In this document: one piece after another, positions 35,562 to 44,484 of the stretch
Numbering within the stretch: the first letter of the stretch is position 1
How the letters are laid out: each line of letters starts with the position of its first letter
Origin: Thermococcus sp. M39
GTDB lineage: Archaea > Methanobacteriota_B > Thermococci > Thermococcales > Thermococcaceae
Direction: 5' to 3'
Assembly (NCBI RefSeq): GCF_012027325.1
Contig: NZ_SNUG01000006.1
Location: forward strand, 29,788-93,787
DNA length: 64,000 nt
Made by a program: the position numbers and the translations under genes
Notes under the pieces: model-generated
The model's database searches: none
What the model was told of the DNA's origin: nothing
The model's input: only the letters and a program-made list of their open reading frames with translations

Positions 35562-36212
35562 ATGAAGAAGAGGGGTGCGGTTGGTATTGGAACCCTTATA
35601 GTGTTTATTGCCATGGTGTTAGTGGCTGCAGTAGCTGCAGCAGTACTCATCAACACCTCAGGATTCCTCCAGCAAAAAGCATCAAGCACAGGCAGACAAA
35701 CAACCCAAGAAGTCGCAAGCGGACTCAAAGTTACCAGTGTTGTTGGATACACACCAGATAAGAGTGCTATTACAAGACTCGCCATCTATGTTTCGCCAAA
35801 TGCCGGAAGCTCAGGAATCGACCTTAAGAATACTAAGGTCATACTCTCAAATGGAAATGTTGAAGGTGTACTGAAGTATGATGGAACGAACTACGTAATT
35901 GGCCCAGTAGATAATATATTCAATGACGTGCTTACTGATGGTACCAACACATTTAACTGGACAAAATTAACAGCAACAACATTTGGTATCATCGTTATCC
36001 AGGACTATGACCAGTCGGTACAGAAGACAGCACCAACTCTTAACCAGGGAGATATTGTTGTTCTTGGGGTTGAAGCTGACCAAATATTTACAGGTGGAAT
36101 TCCAGTTAGGACTAAGATTACTGGTCAGGTTGTTCCAGAGTTTGGTGCTCCAGGAGTCATCGACTTCACAACACCATCAACCTATACAAGCAATGTTATA
36201 GACCTTCAGTGA
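35562..36212 (+). CDS. flaB: Archaellin 2
   Basis: A 216-aa archaellin precursor with class III signal [18 protein letters not shown]. The first 50 codons are almost nucleotide-identical to archaellin 1 (35600-35717 versus 34934-35051), and the last 60 nt are again shared, while the central outer domain differs. A sequon NWT is present. The ATG follows GGAGGTGAAGAAGA. It is the second filament subunit gene; the pattern suggests gene conversion between neighbours. Confidence 0.95.
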   Translation: MKKRGAVGIGTLIVFIAMVLVAAVAAAVLINTSGFLQQKASSTGRQTTQEVASGLKVTSVVGYTPDKSAITRLAIYVSPNAGSSGIDLKNTKVILSNGNVEGVLKYDGTNYVIGPVDNIFNDVLTDGTNTFNWTKLTATTFGIIVIQDYDQSVQKTAPTLNQGDIVVLGVEADQIFTGGIPVRTKITGQVVPEFGAPGVIDFTTPSTYTSNVIDLQ

Positions 36213-36266
36213 CTTCTTTCCATCTTTAACCTTTTCGTTTTTTAACAAACTTTTGGAGGTGATGCA

Positions 36267-36926
36267 ATGCGTAGAGGTGCAATAGGCATTGGAACATTAA
36301 TTGTCTTCATTGCAATGGTGCTTGTAGCTGCAGTGGCTGCAGGAGTTATCATAGGAACAGCAGGTTACCTCCAGCAGAAGGCTCAAGCAGCAGGAAAACA
36401 GACAACCCAGGAAGTTTCCAGCGGTCTTAGAGTGGTCAACGTCTACGGCTACGTCAATACAACACCGCCGAGCAACGGAACAATAGTGAAGATAGCAATA
36501 TTCCTAACACCAAATGCAGGTTCAGCTGGCATTGACCTCAGCAATGCCAAAATTGTATTGAGCGATGGAAAGCAATTAGTGGTTTACAACTACAGCGGTG
36601 TGCTCTACAAAGGAGAAATTATCAACCTCTTCAACGGAACAAATGAGACCAAATACATCTGGAACAAGACAGCGAGGGCAGAGTTCTCAATTGCAGTCAT
36701 CAACGACATCGGCAATACCATGGAAGAAAATCACCCAACACTTGAGTTTGGCGACCTAGTTGCACTGCTCATATGGACAGATGTCTTCAAGACCAGCGAT
36801 GGAGAAAACGGAATCGGACAGTCAACCAAGATCATTGGCAAGGTAATTCCAGAGACTGGAGCGGCTGGAGTTATAGACTTCACAACTCCAGCGACGTTTA
36901 ACTATAATGTGATTGAGTTGCAGTGA
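36267..36926 (+). CDS. flaB: Archaellin 3
   Basis: A 219-aa archaellin precursor (signal [17 protein letters not shown]). The N-terminal helix is conserved but uses different codons from archaellins 1 and 2. The outer domain is the richest in N-glycosylation sequons of the four (NTT, NGT, NYS, NGT, NET, NKT), so it should be the most heavily glycosylated subunit. The ATG at 36267 follows GGAGGTGATGCA. Confidence 0.95.
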   Translation: MRRGAIGIGTLIVFIAMVLVAAVAAGVIIGTAGYLQQKAQAAGKQTTQEVSSGLRVVNVYGYVNTTPPSNGTIVKIAIFLTPNAGSAGIDLSNAKIVLSDGKQLVVYNYSGVLYKGEIINLFNGTNETKYIWNKTARAEFSIAVINDIGNTMEENHPTLEFGDLVALLIWTDVFKTSDGENGIGQSTKIIGKVIPETGAAGVIDFTTPATFNYNVIELQ

Positions 36927-36937
36927 GGTGATGTGAG

Positions 36938-37711
36938 ATGAAGAAGAGGGGTGCAATTGGTATTGGTACGCTCATCGTGTTCATTGCAATGGTGCTTGTA
37001 GCGGCAGTTGCAGCTGGGGTGCTCATAGCAACAAGCGGCTACCTCCAGCAGAAAGCTATGAGTACAGGTAGGCAGACAACACAAGAAGTTGCTAGTGGTA
37101 TAAAAGTAATGAACGTCTATGGACATACCTTTTCCAATCCACCTGGAACAGGGAACATTACCCGCTTGGTAATCTATGTCTCCCCAAACGCTGGAAGCGG
37201 AGGAATTGACCTTGCATATGTGAAGGTCGTTATAAGTGATGGAGAAAGGATGGCAGTATATAGGTACTATGATCCCAACAAGGACACAGGACTAAGTGCT
37301 AACTATTTCCTATACACCGGGGATATAGCAGACATATTTGAGTACAATACAACAAAAGTACCAGTGGGTACTGCAAGTACAAGCCTAGACGTAGCCAACA
37401 GTATAAGCCAGCTCTGGGAAAACCTCTACAACGTTACAGTAAATGGTGCTATCATGTTTGGAATTGCAGTTGTTAGTGACGGTGATAGAAGCTTAGAGTC
37501 AGCAGAGCACCCAACTCTCAACTGGGGAGACATAGCAGCAATACTGCTATGGGCACTGCCTTTCGATAATGATAATGATCCAACTAACGGATTCGGGTTA
37601 CCGCCTGCAACTAAGGTCACTGGAAAGGTCATCCCCGAGAACGGTGCTGGTGGTGTGATAGACTTCACAACACCAAGCACATACACGTCAAACATTATGG
37701 AACTCCAGTGA
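36938..37711 (+). CDS. flaB: Archaellin 4, largest
   Basis: A 257-aa archaellin precursor (signal [18 protein letters not shown]), about 40 residues longer than the others because of an insertion in the outer domain (around [17 protein letters not shown] and an Asp-rich [10 protein letters not shown] that may bind Ca2+). Sequons NIT, NTT and NVT are seen. The ATG at 36938 lies 12 nt after the archaellin 3 stop. It may be a minor or hook-proximal subunit, by analogy with multi-archaellin species. Confidence 0.95.
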   Translation: MKKRGAIGIGTLIVFIAMVLVAAVAAGVLIATSGYLQQKAMSTGRQTTQEVASGIKVMNVYGHTFSNPPGTGNITRLVIYVSPNAGSGGIDLAYVKVVISDGERMAVYRYYDPNKDTGLSANYFLYTGDIADIFEYNTTKVPVGTASTSLDVANSISQLWENLYNVTVNGAIMFGIAVVSDGDRSLESAEHPTLNWGDIAAILLWALPFDNDNDPTNGFGLPPATKVTGKVIPENGAGGVIDFTTPSTYTSNIMELQ

Positions 37712-37725
37712 AGGGGGTGGCAGTA

Positions 37726-38208
37726 ATGGCCCTGGACTTCCTTTCATCTTTGTTCAAGAAAAAGAATAAGCCTCCCGAAGAGGAGGCCACAGAGGACACA
37801 ATGGAGCTTGCAGAAGAGCTTGAGGAGAAAGTGGAAAAGAGAGAAGAAGAAGAGATGCTCAACCAGCTGATGGAGAAAGTTAACGAGATTGAGAATGACA
37901 TTCCTAGAATAAAGATTGGCATTGACACACTGAAGAAGCAAATCCAAGAACTTAGGGAAGAGATAGAGAGGCTCGACAAAACTATCAAAGATGTCATGAT
38001 GCTTTATGAGGTCATCTCTCAGGAGATAAACCCATTCAAAGAGCAGATGGCACAAGAAAATCCACTTAGTCAAGAAGTGCAGGAACTCAGGAATGAGATA
38101 GAAAACCTCAAGCTAGAGATTGCACAAATTAAGAACGACCTCAAAGTGCTCGCAGGTTATGGTGTTGATCTCGATTCAATAATATATGAAGTGCTCGCAG
38201 AGGTGTGA
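37726..38208 (+). CDS. flaC: Archaellum accessory protein FlaC
   Basis: A 160-aa soluble, acidic coiled-coil protein (KSRE-rich start MALDFLSSLFKKKNK, then EE-rich helix and KIGIDTLKKQIQELREEIERL). FlaC with FlaD/E forms the cytoplasmic component of the euryarchaeal archaellum motor that links to chemotaxis adaptors. The ATG at 37726 follows GGGGGTGGCAGTA and the longer frame start is not needed. Gene order flaC-flaD-flaF matches other Thermococcales. Confidence 0.9.
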   Translation: MALDFLSSLFKKKNKPPEEEATEDTMELAEELEEKVEKREEEEMLNQLMEKVNEIENDIPRIKIGIDTLKKQIQELREEIERLDKTIKDVMMLYEVISQEINPFKEQMAQENPLSQEVQELRNEIENLKLEIAQIKNDLKVLAGYGVDLDSIIYEVLAEV

Positions 38209-38211
38209 CCC

Positions 38212-39378
38212 ATGGAGGATGTGAGGCTTGTCACTGAGGCTGATATTAATGCAAAGCTTTCAGAGCTTAAGGGCAAAGTGCCATCAGTGATAATCAACGA
38301 TCTTAGGGAAAAACTAATTTCAAAGAAGGACACGCTGACATATGAGCAGCTTGAGAAGATCATTCAGAGAGTCCTCGATGCCTATGGAAGCCAAGCAACA
38401 AAGTACGAGCAGATAAGCAAGAGGGTCGATGAGTTAGGAAAGAGATTAAGCGAATTAAGCATGCAACTCTCAAGACTCGTTGAATCTCTTGAAGAGAAGA
38501 AGTTCGATATTCACGAGAAGAAAGCTGAAAAGATTGAAGAAAAGATTGAGAAGGTTAAAGAAAAGCTCGAAAAAGTTGAGGAGAAAATTGAAGAAACGCC
38601 TAAAGAGGAAGCTCCATCGGAAATAATAGAGGAGCTTCCAGAGAAGATTGAAGAACTGCATGAGAAAGTTGAGGAGATAGCAGAGAAAATTAAGGAAAAG
38701 AAAGAGAATATTGCTAAAGAAGTTCCAGAAGAAGTTGAGAAAATGGAAAAGAAGATTGAAGAAGTTGAAGTTGCTCCAGAAGTAGAGGAGATTCCTGAAG
38801 AAAAGATTGAAGTTGTGGAGGAAAAGCCTGAGGTTGTAGAGAAAGTTGCTGAGGAAGAAAAGGAAAAAGTTGAGGAAGTTGTTGAAAAACCCGGAGTTGT
38901 TGAAGTTAAAGCTGATAAAGAAGAAAAGATTAAGGGGGGTGTTGAAATGGCTGAGGAAAAGCTCTCACTTCCTCAAGACATAGCAAACTTATTATTCGCT
39001 GAAGAACCCAAAAAAGCAAGGTTGGAAAAGATACCCGAAGATATAGTGTCAACCATGATTGCACTGAAGTGGCTTGGCTTCCTTATTGACAGGGTCGGCA
39101 TACAAAATCTTGAGAGGGTCCTTGAGTTTTACTATGAGATTGGATGGATAAGCGAGAATGTGCTCAACACTTTGCTGAGATATGCAAAGGGAACTAGACC
39201 ACACCACAGAGACCCAGAATGGAAGCCAGCAGAGAAGCTCACAGTTCAGGATCACTTGGTAAGCTTGCTTTTCATCGAAAGACTGAAGGGATTGAGAATC
39301 ACAAGGGACGTCTTGGACAAGCTTGAAAGAGAGCTCAAGATGCTTGAAAAGACCCTCGATGAGTTCTATGGAGTCTAG
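38212..39378 (+). CDS. flaD: Archaellum accessory protein FlaD (FlaD/E family)
   Basis: A 388-aa protein with three parts: an N-terminal helical domain (EADINAKLSELKGKVPSVII), a long low-complexity Glu/Lys coiled region (residues about 100-240), and the conserved FlaD/E C-terminal domain (LSLPQDIANLLF to the end). It works with FlaC at the motor base. An internal strong ribosome site and ATG (38934-38949) lie right before the C-terminal domain and could make a separate 143-aa FlaE-like product. It starts 3 nt after flaC. Confidence 0.92.
   Translation: MEDVRLVTEADINAKLSELKGKVPSVIINDLREKLISKKDTLTYEQLEKIIQRVLDAYGSQATKYEQISKRVDELGKRLSELSMQLSRLVESLEEKKFDIHEKKAEKIEEKIEKVKEKLEKVEEKIEETPKEEAPSEIIEELPEKIEELHEKVEEIAEKIKEKKENIAKEVPEEVEKMEKKIEEVEVAPEVEEIPEEKIEVVEEKPEVVEKVAEEEKEKVEEVVEKPGVVEVKADKEEKIKGGVEMAEEKLSLPQDIANLLFAEEPKKARLEKIPEDIVSTMIALKWLGFLIDRVGIQNLERVLEFYYEIGWISENVLNTLLRYAKGTRPHHRDPEWKPAEKLTVQDHLVSLLFIERLKGLRITRDVLDKLERELKMLEKTLDEFYGV
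38934..38949 (+). promoter_or_regulatory. Internal ribosome binding site and start codon in flaD
   Basis: GGGGGGTG (38934-38941) is followed after 5 nt by an in-frame ATG (38947) that begins MAEEKLSLPQDIANLL, exactly at the FlaD/E domain boundary. The product would run to 39378 (143 aa). From memory, a short C-terminal FlaD form made by internal initiation has been reported in a methanogen. Confidence 0.6.
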
Positions 39379-39407
39379 AGCAGTACAGCAAACACAAGGG
39401 TGGTAAC

Positions 39408-39896
39408 ATGGGCTTCAGCGTATCAGCAAGTGCAGCAATTCTCTTTACCTCCATTTTATTAATGGTATCAACCCTCTACATTACATGGGAGAACACATAC
39501 TACCAAGTCATAGATGCTAAGTCTTATTGGTACAATCTTAAAGAATCTCAGCTTCATTTCAATGCTAAGATTTCATCACTTTCAGCTGTTGATGTTGATA
39601 ATGATGGTCTCCTCGATGACTTGAATGTTACTTTCACCTATTTGGGCCCTCCTATCGATGGCACCTTTGATGTCATCTTTGATGGTGGGTATAATCAGAC
39701 TGTAAATACTTACAAATACCTAATCCCAAATGCTGAGTATTCATACACTATAATTAATGGCGTTAAAGATACTAACCTCCACACTGTAGTTCAAGCCTTC
39801 CCAAACGGCTGTGTATTGAAGTTTGAGTACCAATACAATGGCACAGTCGTAAACTTGCTTAGCGAGAGTGTTTACTGCCCAACAGAGGTGAGCTGA
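39408..39896 (+). CDS. flaF: Archaellum stator-like protein FlaF
   Basis: A 162-aa protein with one N-terminal membrane helix (SVSASAAILFTSILLMVSTL) and an outer beta-sandwich domain containing an Asp-rich motif DVDNDGLLDDLN and several sequons. FlaF interacts with FlaG and the S-layer in the pseudoperiplasm. The ATG at 39408 follows GGGTGGTAAC, and its stop abuts the flaG ATG. Confidence 0.9.
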   Translation: MGFSVSASAAILFTSILLMVSTLYITWENTYYQVIDAKSYWYNLKESQLHFNAKISSLSAVDVDNDGLLDDLNVTFTYLGPPIDGTFDVIFDGGYNQTVNTYKYLIPNAEYSYTIINGVKDTNLHTVVQAFPNGCVLKFEYQYNGTVVNLLSESVYCPTEVS

Positions 39897-40370
39897 ATGG
39901 CCGCAGGAGGACCTGCTTCAGAGCTCATCATGTTCATTGTGGCTGTAATTATAGCGGGCACCGTTGCAGGTGCCTTAGCTTATGTTACCAATGATATAGC
40001 TAATGGAATGAAAACTAAAGGGGAAGATCTGGCGGACCAGTTAAAGATTGACTTTGCCATAGTTAATGACCCAGAAAATATTCCAGTCTCAGGTACCGGA
40101 CCTTACAACTATACATTTTATATAAAGAACATTGGAAGAGAGAGCTTTGCATTTAACCCTCAGGCTGTGCAGGTATTTATTGATGGGAATTTAGTTCCTC
40201 CTGAGAACCTCACATTCACAGATGTTAATGGAAATCCGATAACGTCCCTTGCTCCCTATGAACTTGGTCAAATCATAGTCACTCGTGGAACCCAGCTTTC
40301 ATCCGGACAGCACAAAATCACAGTAGTGTTGGAAAATGGCAAGAGGAGAAGCTTGGTGTTCGAAATCTAA
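39897..40370 (+). CDS. flaG: Archaellum stator-like protein FlaG
   Basis: A 157-aa protein with an N-terminal hydrophobic helix (ELIMFIVAVIIAGTVAGALAY) and an extracellular beta domain (NYTFYIKNIGRESFAFNPQ). With FlaF it forms a complex that anchors the archaellum to the S-layer. The ATG at 39897 directly follows the flaF stop and has the site GAGGTGAGCTGA. Confidence 0.9.
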   Translation: MAAGGPASELIMFIVAVIIAGTVAGALAYVTNDIANGMKTKGEDLADQLKIDFAIVNDPENIPVSGTGPYNYTFYIKNIGRESFAFNPQAVQVFIDGNLVPPENLTFTDVNGNPITSLAPYELGQIIVTRGTQLSSGQHKITVVLENGKRRSLVFEI

Positions 40371-40391
40371 TAACATCGATGGGTGGTCATC

Positions 40392-41090
40392 TTGGTTGAA
40401 GAACTACTTAAAATCCAGCTCAAGGGCGATGAGTTACATAGGCGTCTGGGCGGTGGCATACCGGCAGGCACAATCATGCTCCTTGAGGGGGATAGGGGTA
40501 CTGGTAAGTCTATATTTGCCCAGCGGTTAGTGTATGGGTTTTTAATGAACGGTTATACAGCTTCATATATTTCTAGCCAATACACAACCGTTGAATATAT
40601 CCGCCAAATGGGGTCGATTGGGTATGACATAATCCCTTTCCTCATAAGGAAAAAGTTGCTTTTTGTGTCCCTTTATCCACTTTTAACTGGTGTTAGTGAG
40701 AGAAGGAAGTTTTTGAGCAGGCTTTTAGGAGAGCCAAGATTGTGGGAGCCTGATGTTATAATCATCGATTCATTTTCAGCTTTACTTGCGAGGGAGCAGG
40801 AGCCTAGAGCGGTGAGGGATTTCCTAATGTATGTCAAGAAGTTGGCAAGTTTGGACAAAGTCTTAATCTTTACAGCCAACACAGAGGAAATTGATAGAGA
40901 CTCATTGTTCATGCTTGAAGAGGCTGCAACCATGTTAATCAGGTTGCAGGTTAAAGTATTCGGTGGAGACCTAAAAAATTCAGCCACAATTGTGAAATAC
41001 AACAACGCCAAGGGCGTGTTTCAGAAAATAATACCATTTAGAGTAGAGCCAAATGTTGGATTGGTAGTTGAAATTGCAGCAGTTGTGTGA
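40392..41090 (+). CDS. flaH: Archaellum ATP-binding regulator FlaH
   Basis: A 232-aa RecA/KaiC-like protein with Walker A GDRGTGKS (near residue 32) and Walker B VIIIDSFSAL; no catalytic Glu or a full arginine finger is apparent, fitting its role as a nucleotide sensor that binds FlaI rather than a strong ATPase. I place the start at TTG 40392, properly spaced after GGTGG; the in-frame GTG at 40383 lies inside that site. Confidence 0.93.
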   Translation: MVEELLKIQLKGDELHRRLGGGIPAGTIMLLEGDRGTGKSIFAQRLVYGFLMNGYTASYISSQYTTVEYIRQMGSIGYDIIPFLIRKKLLFVSLYPLLTGVSERRKFLSRLLGEPRLWEPDVIIIDSFSALLAREQEPRAVRDFLMYVKKLASLDKVLIFTANTEEIDRDSLFMLEEAATMLIRLQVKVFGGDLKNSATIVKYNNAKGVFQKIIPFRVEPNVGLVVEIAAVV

Positions 41091-41101
41091 GGTGATGAGT
41101 A

Positions 41102-42742
41102 ATGGCACAAAGGATTGTTAGCGAGACTCTTGAAGATGCAATGCGCAGAAATCCTCATCTTAGGAGATACATTGATCAGTTTAGGAAGAAATATGGTAAA
41201 ATCCCGGAATTTTATGCTCAGCTGAGTAGAGATATGAAGGATATCATGTATCCTAACATTATCTATCCTGTCGGTGATCCAATATTCATCCACATATACG
41301 GTGACCCTAAAACTGATAAAAAATACATAGTTATAGAGCCAAGGATAGAGAATAGAGAGGAAGAGAGGAAATACGAGCTTATAAAGGATAGAATTCTGGA
41401 GCTTGCTCCCACAAGAGAGATACCCGAAGACCCAGAAGAATTCGAGCGGTTTTTAGACAGCATTTTTGATGAAGCAGTCCTATCCTTAATAAAATCTGGA
41501 AAAAAAGGCCTATTGAAAAAGGGTCAACAATTCACTTTAACAAGAGACGAGATGGAAAAGTTCCGTTATTTAATTAAAAGGGATATTATAGGGATTGGAC
41601 CCCTTGAGCCTCTAGCAAGAGACCCATACATCGAAGATATTCATATAATCGGTGCCAACTATGTAGCTTTGGTTCACAAGATATTCGAGCACTTACCAAC
41701 AAACATTACATTTGGAGATGACATAAAATTAGCTGACTACTTCAAAAACCTAAGTGAGCGCATTGGAAGGCCCGTAAGCGACAGAAACCCAATAGTTGAT
41801 GGTGCATTGCCAGACGGCTCTCGTATCAACATAATCTATTCCCCAGATATTAGTCTTAAGGGGCCAAGTGCTACAATAAGAAAGTTCTCGGCCACTCCGA
41901 TAAGCATTGTCCAGCTGATTTCATGGGGGACATTGAGTGCAGAAGTTGCTGCATATTTGTGGATTGCGATTGAGTATGGAATGAGCATATTCGTCTGTGG
42001 AGAGACAGCCAGTGGTAAGACTACTCTATTGAACTCTATAATCCCATTCATCAAACCAGGTTCAAAGGTGTATACAGCTGAAGATACACCGGAGGTTATA
42101 GTTCCACACCCAACATGGCAGCGTTTGGTCACAAGGGAAAGAGGTCCAGAGGAGAGCAGAGTAACGCTGTTCGACTTGCTTAAAGCAGCTTTGAGATCAA
42201 GACCAAACTACATCATCGTAGGTGAGATTAGAGGTGCTGAAGGTGCCATAGCATTCCAGGCTATGCAGACAGGTCACCCAGTTATGAGCACATTCCACGC
42301 TGGAGATATTAAAAAGATGATACAGCGTTTCACGGGGCATCCAATAAATGTCCCGATAACATTCATTGACAACTTGAACATAGCTGTATTCCAGCAGGCA
42401 GTTTATCTCAAAGGTAAGTTCCTCAGGAGAACGGTTAGCGTTGTTGAAATTGAGGGTTACTACGAGGAACTAGGCGGTGTTGCAACAAGAAACGTCTTTG
42501 AATGGGATCCCGTTGGTGACAAACACATCTTCAGAGGTTTCAACAACTCATATATCTTAGAAAGGAAAATTGCAGAGATAGCGGGTTATGAAGACCCCAA
42601 GGAGATTTACAATGAGTTATTCCTCAGGGCTAGAATCTTGGAAAGAATGGCAGAACTTGGAATTACAAATTACTGGGATGTATACAAGGAAATCAAAGCA
42701 TTCTATCAGAGAGGACTCGAAGGATTGAGCTTCAGGATCTAA
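41102..42742 (+). CDS. flaI: Archaellum motor ATPase FlaI
   Basis: A 546-aa type II/IV secretion ATPase that drives both assembly and rotation. Visible motifs: Walker A GETASGKTT (near residue 300), Asp box TAEDTPEVIVPH, Walker B IIVGEIRGAEG (near residue 372) and His box TGHPVMSTFHAG. The N-terminal 240 residues form the family-specific domain. The ATG at 41102 follows GAGGTGATGAGTA. Complete and typical. Confidence 0.96.
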   Translation: MAQRIVSETLEDAMRRNPHLRRYIDQFRKKYGKIPEFYAQLSRDMKDIMYPNIIYPVGDPIFIHIYGDPKTDKKYIVIEPRIENREEERKYELIKDRILELAPTREIPEDPEEFERFLDSIFDEAVLSLIKSGKKGLLKKGQQFTLTRDEMEKFRYLIKRDIIGIGPLEPLARDPYIEDIHIIGANYVALVHKIFEHLPTNITFGDDIKLADYFKNLSERIGRPVSDRNPIVDGALPDGSRINIIYSPDISLKGPSATIRKFSATPISIVQLISWGTLSAEVAAYLWIAIEYGMSIFVCGETASGKTTLLNSIIPFIKPGSKVYTAEDTPEVIVPHPTWQRLVTRERGPEESRVTLFDLLKAALRSRPNYIIVGEIRGAEGAIAFQAMQTGHPVMSTFHAGDIKKMIQRFTGHPINVPITFIDNLNIAVFQQAVYLKGKFLRRTVSVVEIEGYYEELGGVATRNVFEWDPVGDKHIFRGFNNSYILERKIAEIAGYEDPKEIYNELFLRARILERMAELGITNYWDVYKEIKAFYQRGLEGLSFRI

Positions 42743-42756
42743 AAGAGGTGACAGCA

Positions 42757-44478
42757 ATGTCAGACAACATTAGCATCTTCGTAAAAGCGGATCTTTCAAT
42801 GAAGGAGTATCTCAGGAAAGTACTGCTGCCCAGTGTAGTATTATCTGTGATCATATTTGTTGTTGTATCAATTTTAATGAGACTCATGTATCTCCCCCTA
42901 GGTGTAAGACTATTGCTTTTTTCAATTCCAATAATTCTACTAATTTATGCAGCTGTTTATCCATACATAGTCGCTGATTCAAAAAAGATATCCATAAACT
43001 CAAAGCTTCCATACTTTATCACATATTTTGCCGTTCTCTCAACAAGTGAAATGGGGAGAAGTGATTTAATTAAAGTCCTTGCTAGTGATCCCAAATTAGG
43101 CGCTATAGCTACAGAGCTAAAGAAGGTATATGTGATTGTTAATAAACTACACAGAAGTCTTCCAGAGGCATTTAGATTCTTAGCAAGAAGAACACCAAGC
43201 CAAGTTTTTGCTGATTTTCTAGATAGACTTGCATATTCTTTAGATAGCGGTGTTGATTTGAAAGACTATCTCTTCCAGGAGCAACAGACTGTCATGGATG
43301 ATTATCAGACATTTTATGAGGGTGCATTGTACGATTTAGACGTCTTCAAAGAAATTTATGAGTCGATAATTATCTCGGTCGTTTTCATGGCATCTTTCAT
43401 AATTATTGGGCCTTTAATAACAGGGCAAGATATTGGGAGACTAGGGCTTTACGTGTTTGCTATCATATTAGCTTCAGAGATTGGTATACTCATGGTTATT
43501 AAATACAGAATGCCTGAGGACCCAATATGGGCCGAGAGCAGGGAAATTGAAACTGAGAGAGATAGGAAAATAAAGAGATCCTACATTTACTCAGGAATGC
43601 TTGTAGTGATTATGTTTCTGATATACCTCTTGATTTTGAGACCAAGATTCAATATTCCCGAACCATTTGTCATAGCTATGATATTAACTCCACTAATCTA
43701 CTCTGGAAAGGTCATAGCAAACGAAGAAAAAGCCATATTCAGGAAAGATGAAAACTTCGCTGCATTTATCAGAAGCTTAAGCTCTTCTCTAGCAGCTAGC
43801 GGAAGCTCTCTAGTCATGGTTTTAAAATACCTCAGCGCTCACGATTTTGGTAGCTTAACCGAGGATATAAGGGCCCTCTACAGAAGGTTAGCCGTTAGAG
43901 TTGATAGAGAAAGAGCATGGGACTTCTTCATCGCTGGAACCGGGAGCTGGTTGGTTGGAATATTTTCTGAGATTTTCAGAGAGGCCATAAGGATGGGTGC
44001 CGAGCCAGATTATGTTGGAAAAGTAATTTCAAGAAATTTTGAGAGGCTGGTAAGACTGAGGAGGAAGAGACAGCAGAGCTTAGCCAGCTTTATTGGAATA
44101 ATATATGGACTCACTGCAGCATTCGCTTTTGCACTTGCAGCTTCATTTCAAGTAGCGGTTTCAATCAATGAACTCTTTGGACAGCTCCAAGTTCCATCCG
44201 AATACATCGGAGATGTAATCCACATAATTCCACCAACGGGAATGAGGTTCATAATGTATATTATGCTAGCCCTGATGGTTCTCCATTCACTGCTCTCTGC
44301 ATTGGCCATCAAGATAGCCGACGGAGGACATTTAGGAATGTCCCTATACTACTTCGTCATACTGCTGTGGATATTTGCTACAGGAATGTATCTGGGACAA
44401 AAGCTGATGGCTAAAATGATGGGAGTTGGAGGAATGGAAGAAGCAGCGCAGTTAATCTTATTGCTCGTTGCGAGGTGA
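42757..44478 (+). CDS. flaJ: Archaellum platform membrane protein FlaJ
   Basis: A 573-aa multispanning membrane protein of the TadC/PilC family with two cytoplasmic FlaJ domains (around residues 80-190 and 330-440) between hydrophobic clusters (VVLSVIIFVVVSILM, IIISVVFMASFIIIG, and a C-terminal set). It is the membrane platform on which FlaI acts. The ATG at 42757 follows AGAGGTGACAGCA; an upstream in-frame GTG lies in the binding site. The next gene begins 6 nt after the stop. Confidence 0.95.
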   Translation: MSDNISIFVKADLSMKEYLRKVLLPSVVLSVIIFVVVSILMRLMYLPLGVRLLLFSIPIILLIYAAVYPYIVADSKKISINSKLPYFITYFAVLSTSEMGRSDLIKVLASDPKLGAIATELKKVYVIVNKLHRSLPEAFRFLARRTPSQVFADFLDRLAYSLDSGVDLKDYLFQEQQTVMDDYQTFYEGALYDLDVFKEIYESIIISVVFMASFIIIGPLITGQDIGRLGLYVFAIILASEIGILMVIKYRMPEDPIWAESREIETERDRKIKRSYIYSGMLVVIMFLIYLLILRPRFNIPEPFVIAMILTPLIYSGKVIANEEKAIFRKDENFAAFIRSLSSSLAASGSSLVMVLKYLSAHDFGSLTEDIRALYRRLAVRVDRERAWDFFIAGTGSWLVGIFSEIFREAIRMGAEPDYVGKVISRNFERLVRLRRKRQQSLASFIGIIYGLTAAFAFALAASFQVAVSINELFGQLQVPSEYIGDVIHIIPPTGMRFIMYIMLALMVLHSLLSALAIKIADGGHLGMSLYYFVILLWIFATGMYLGQKLMAKMMGVGGMEEAAQLILLLVAR

Positions 44479-44484
44479 GAGGAA

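Noticed and set aside
38461..38940. Repeated Glu/Lys-rich units in flaD considered as a DNA repeat array
   Set aside because: The periodicity is irregular and explained by low-complexity coiled-coil coding, not by identical DNA repeats.
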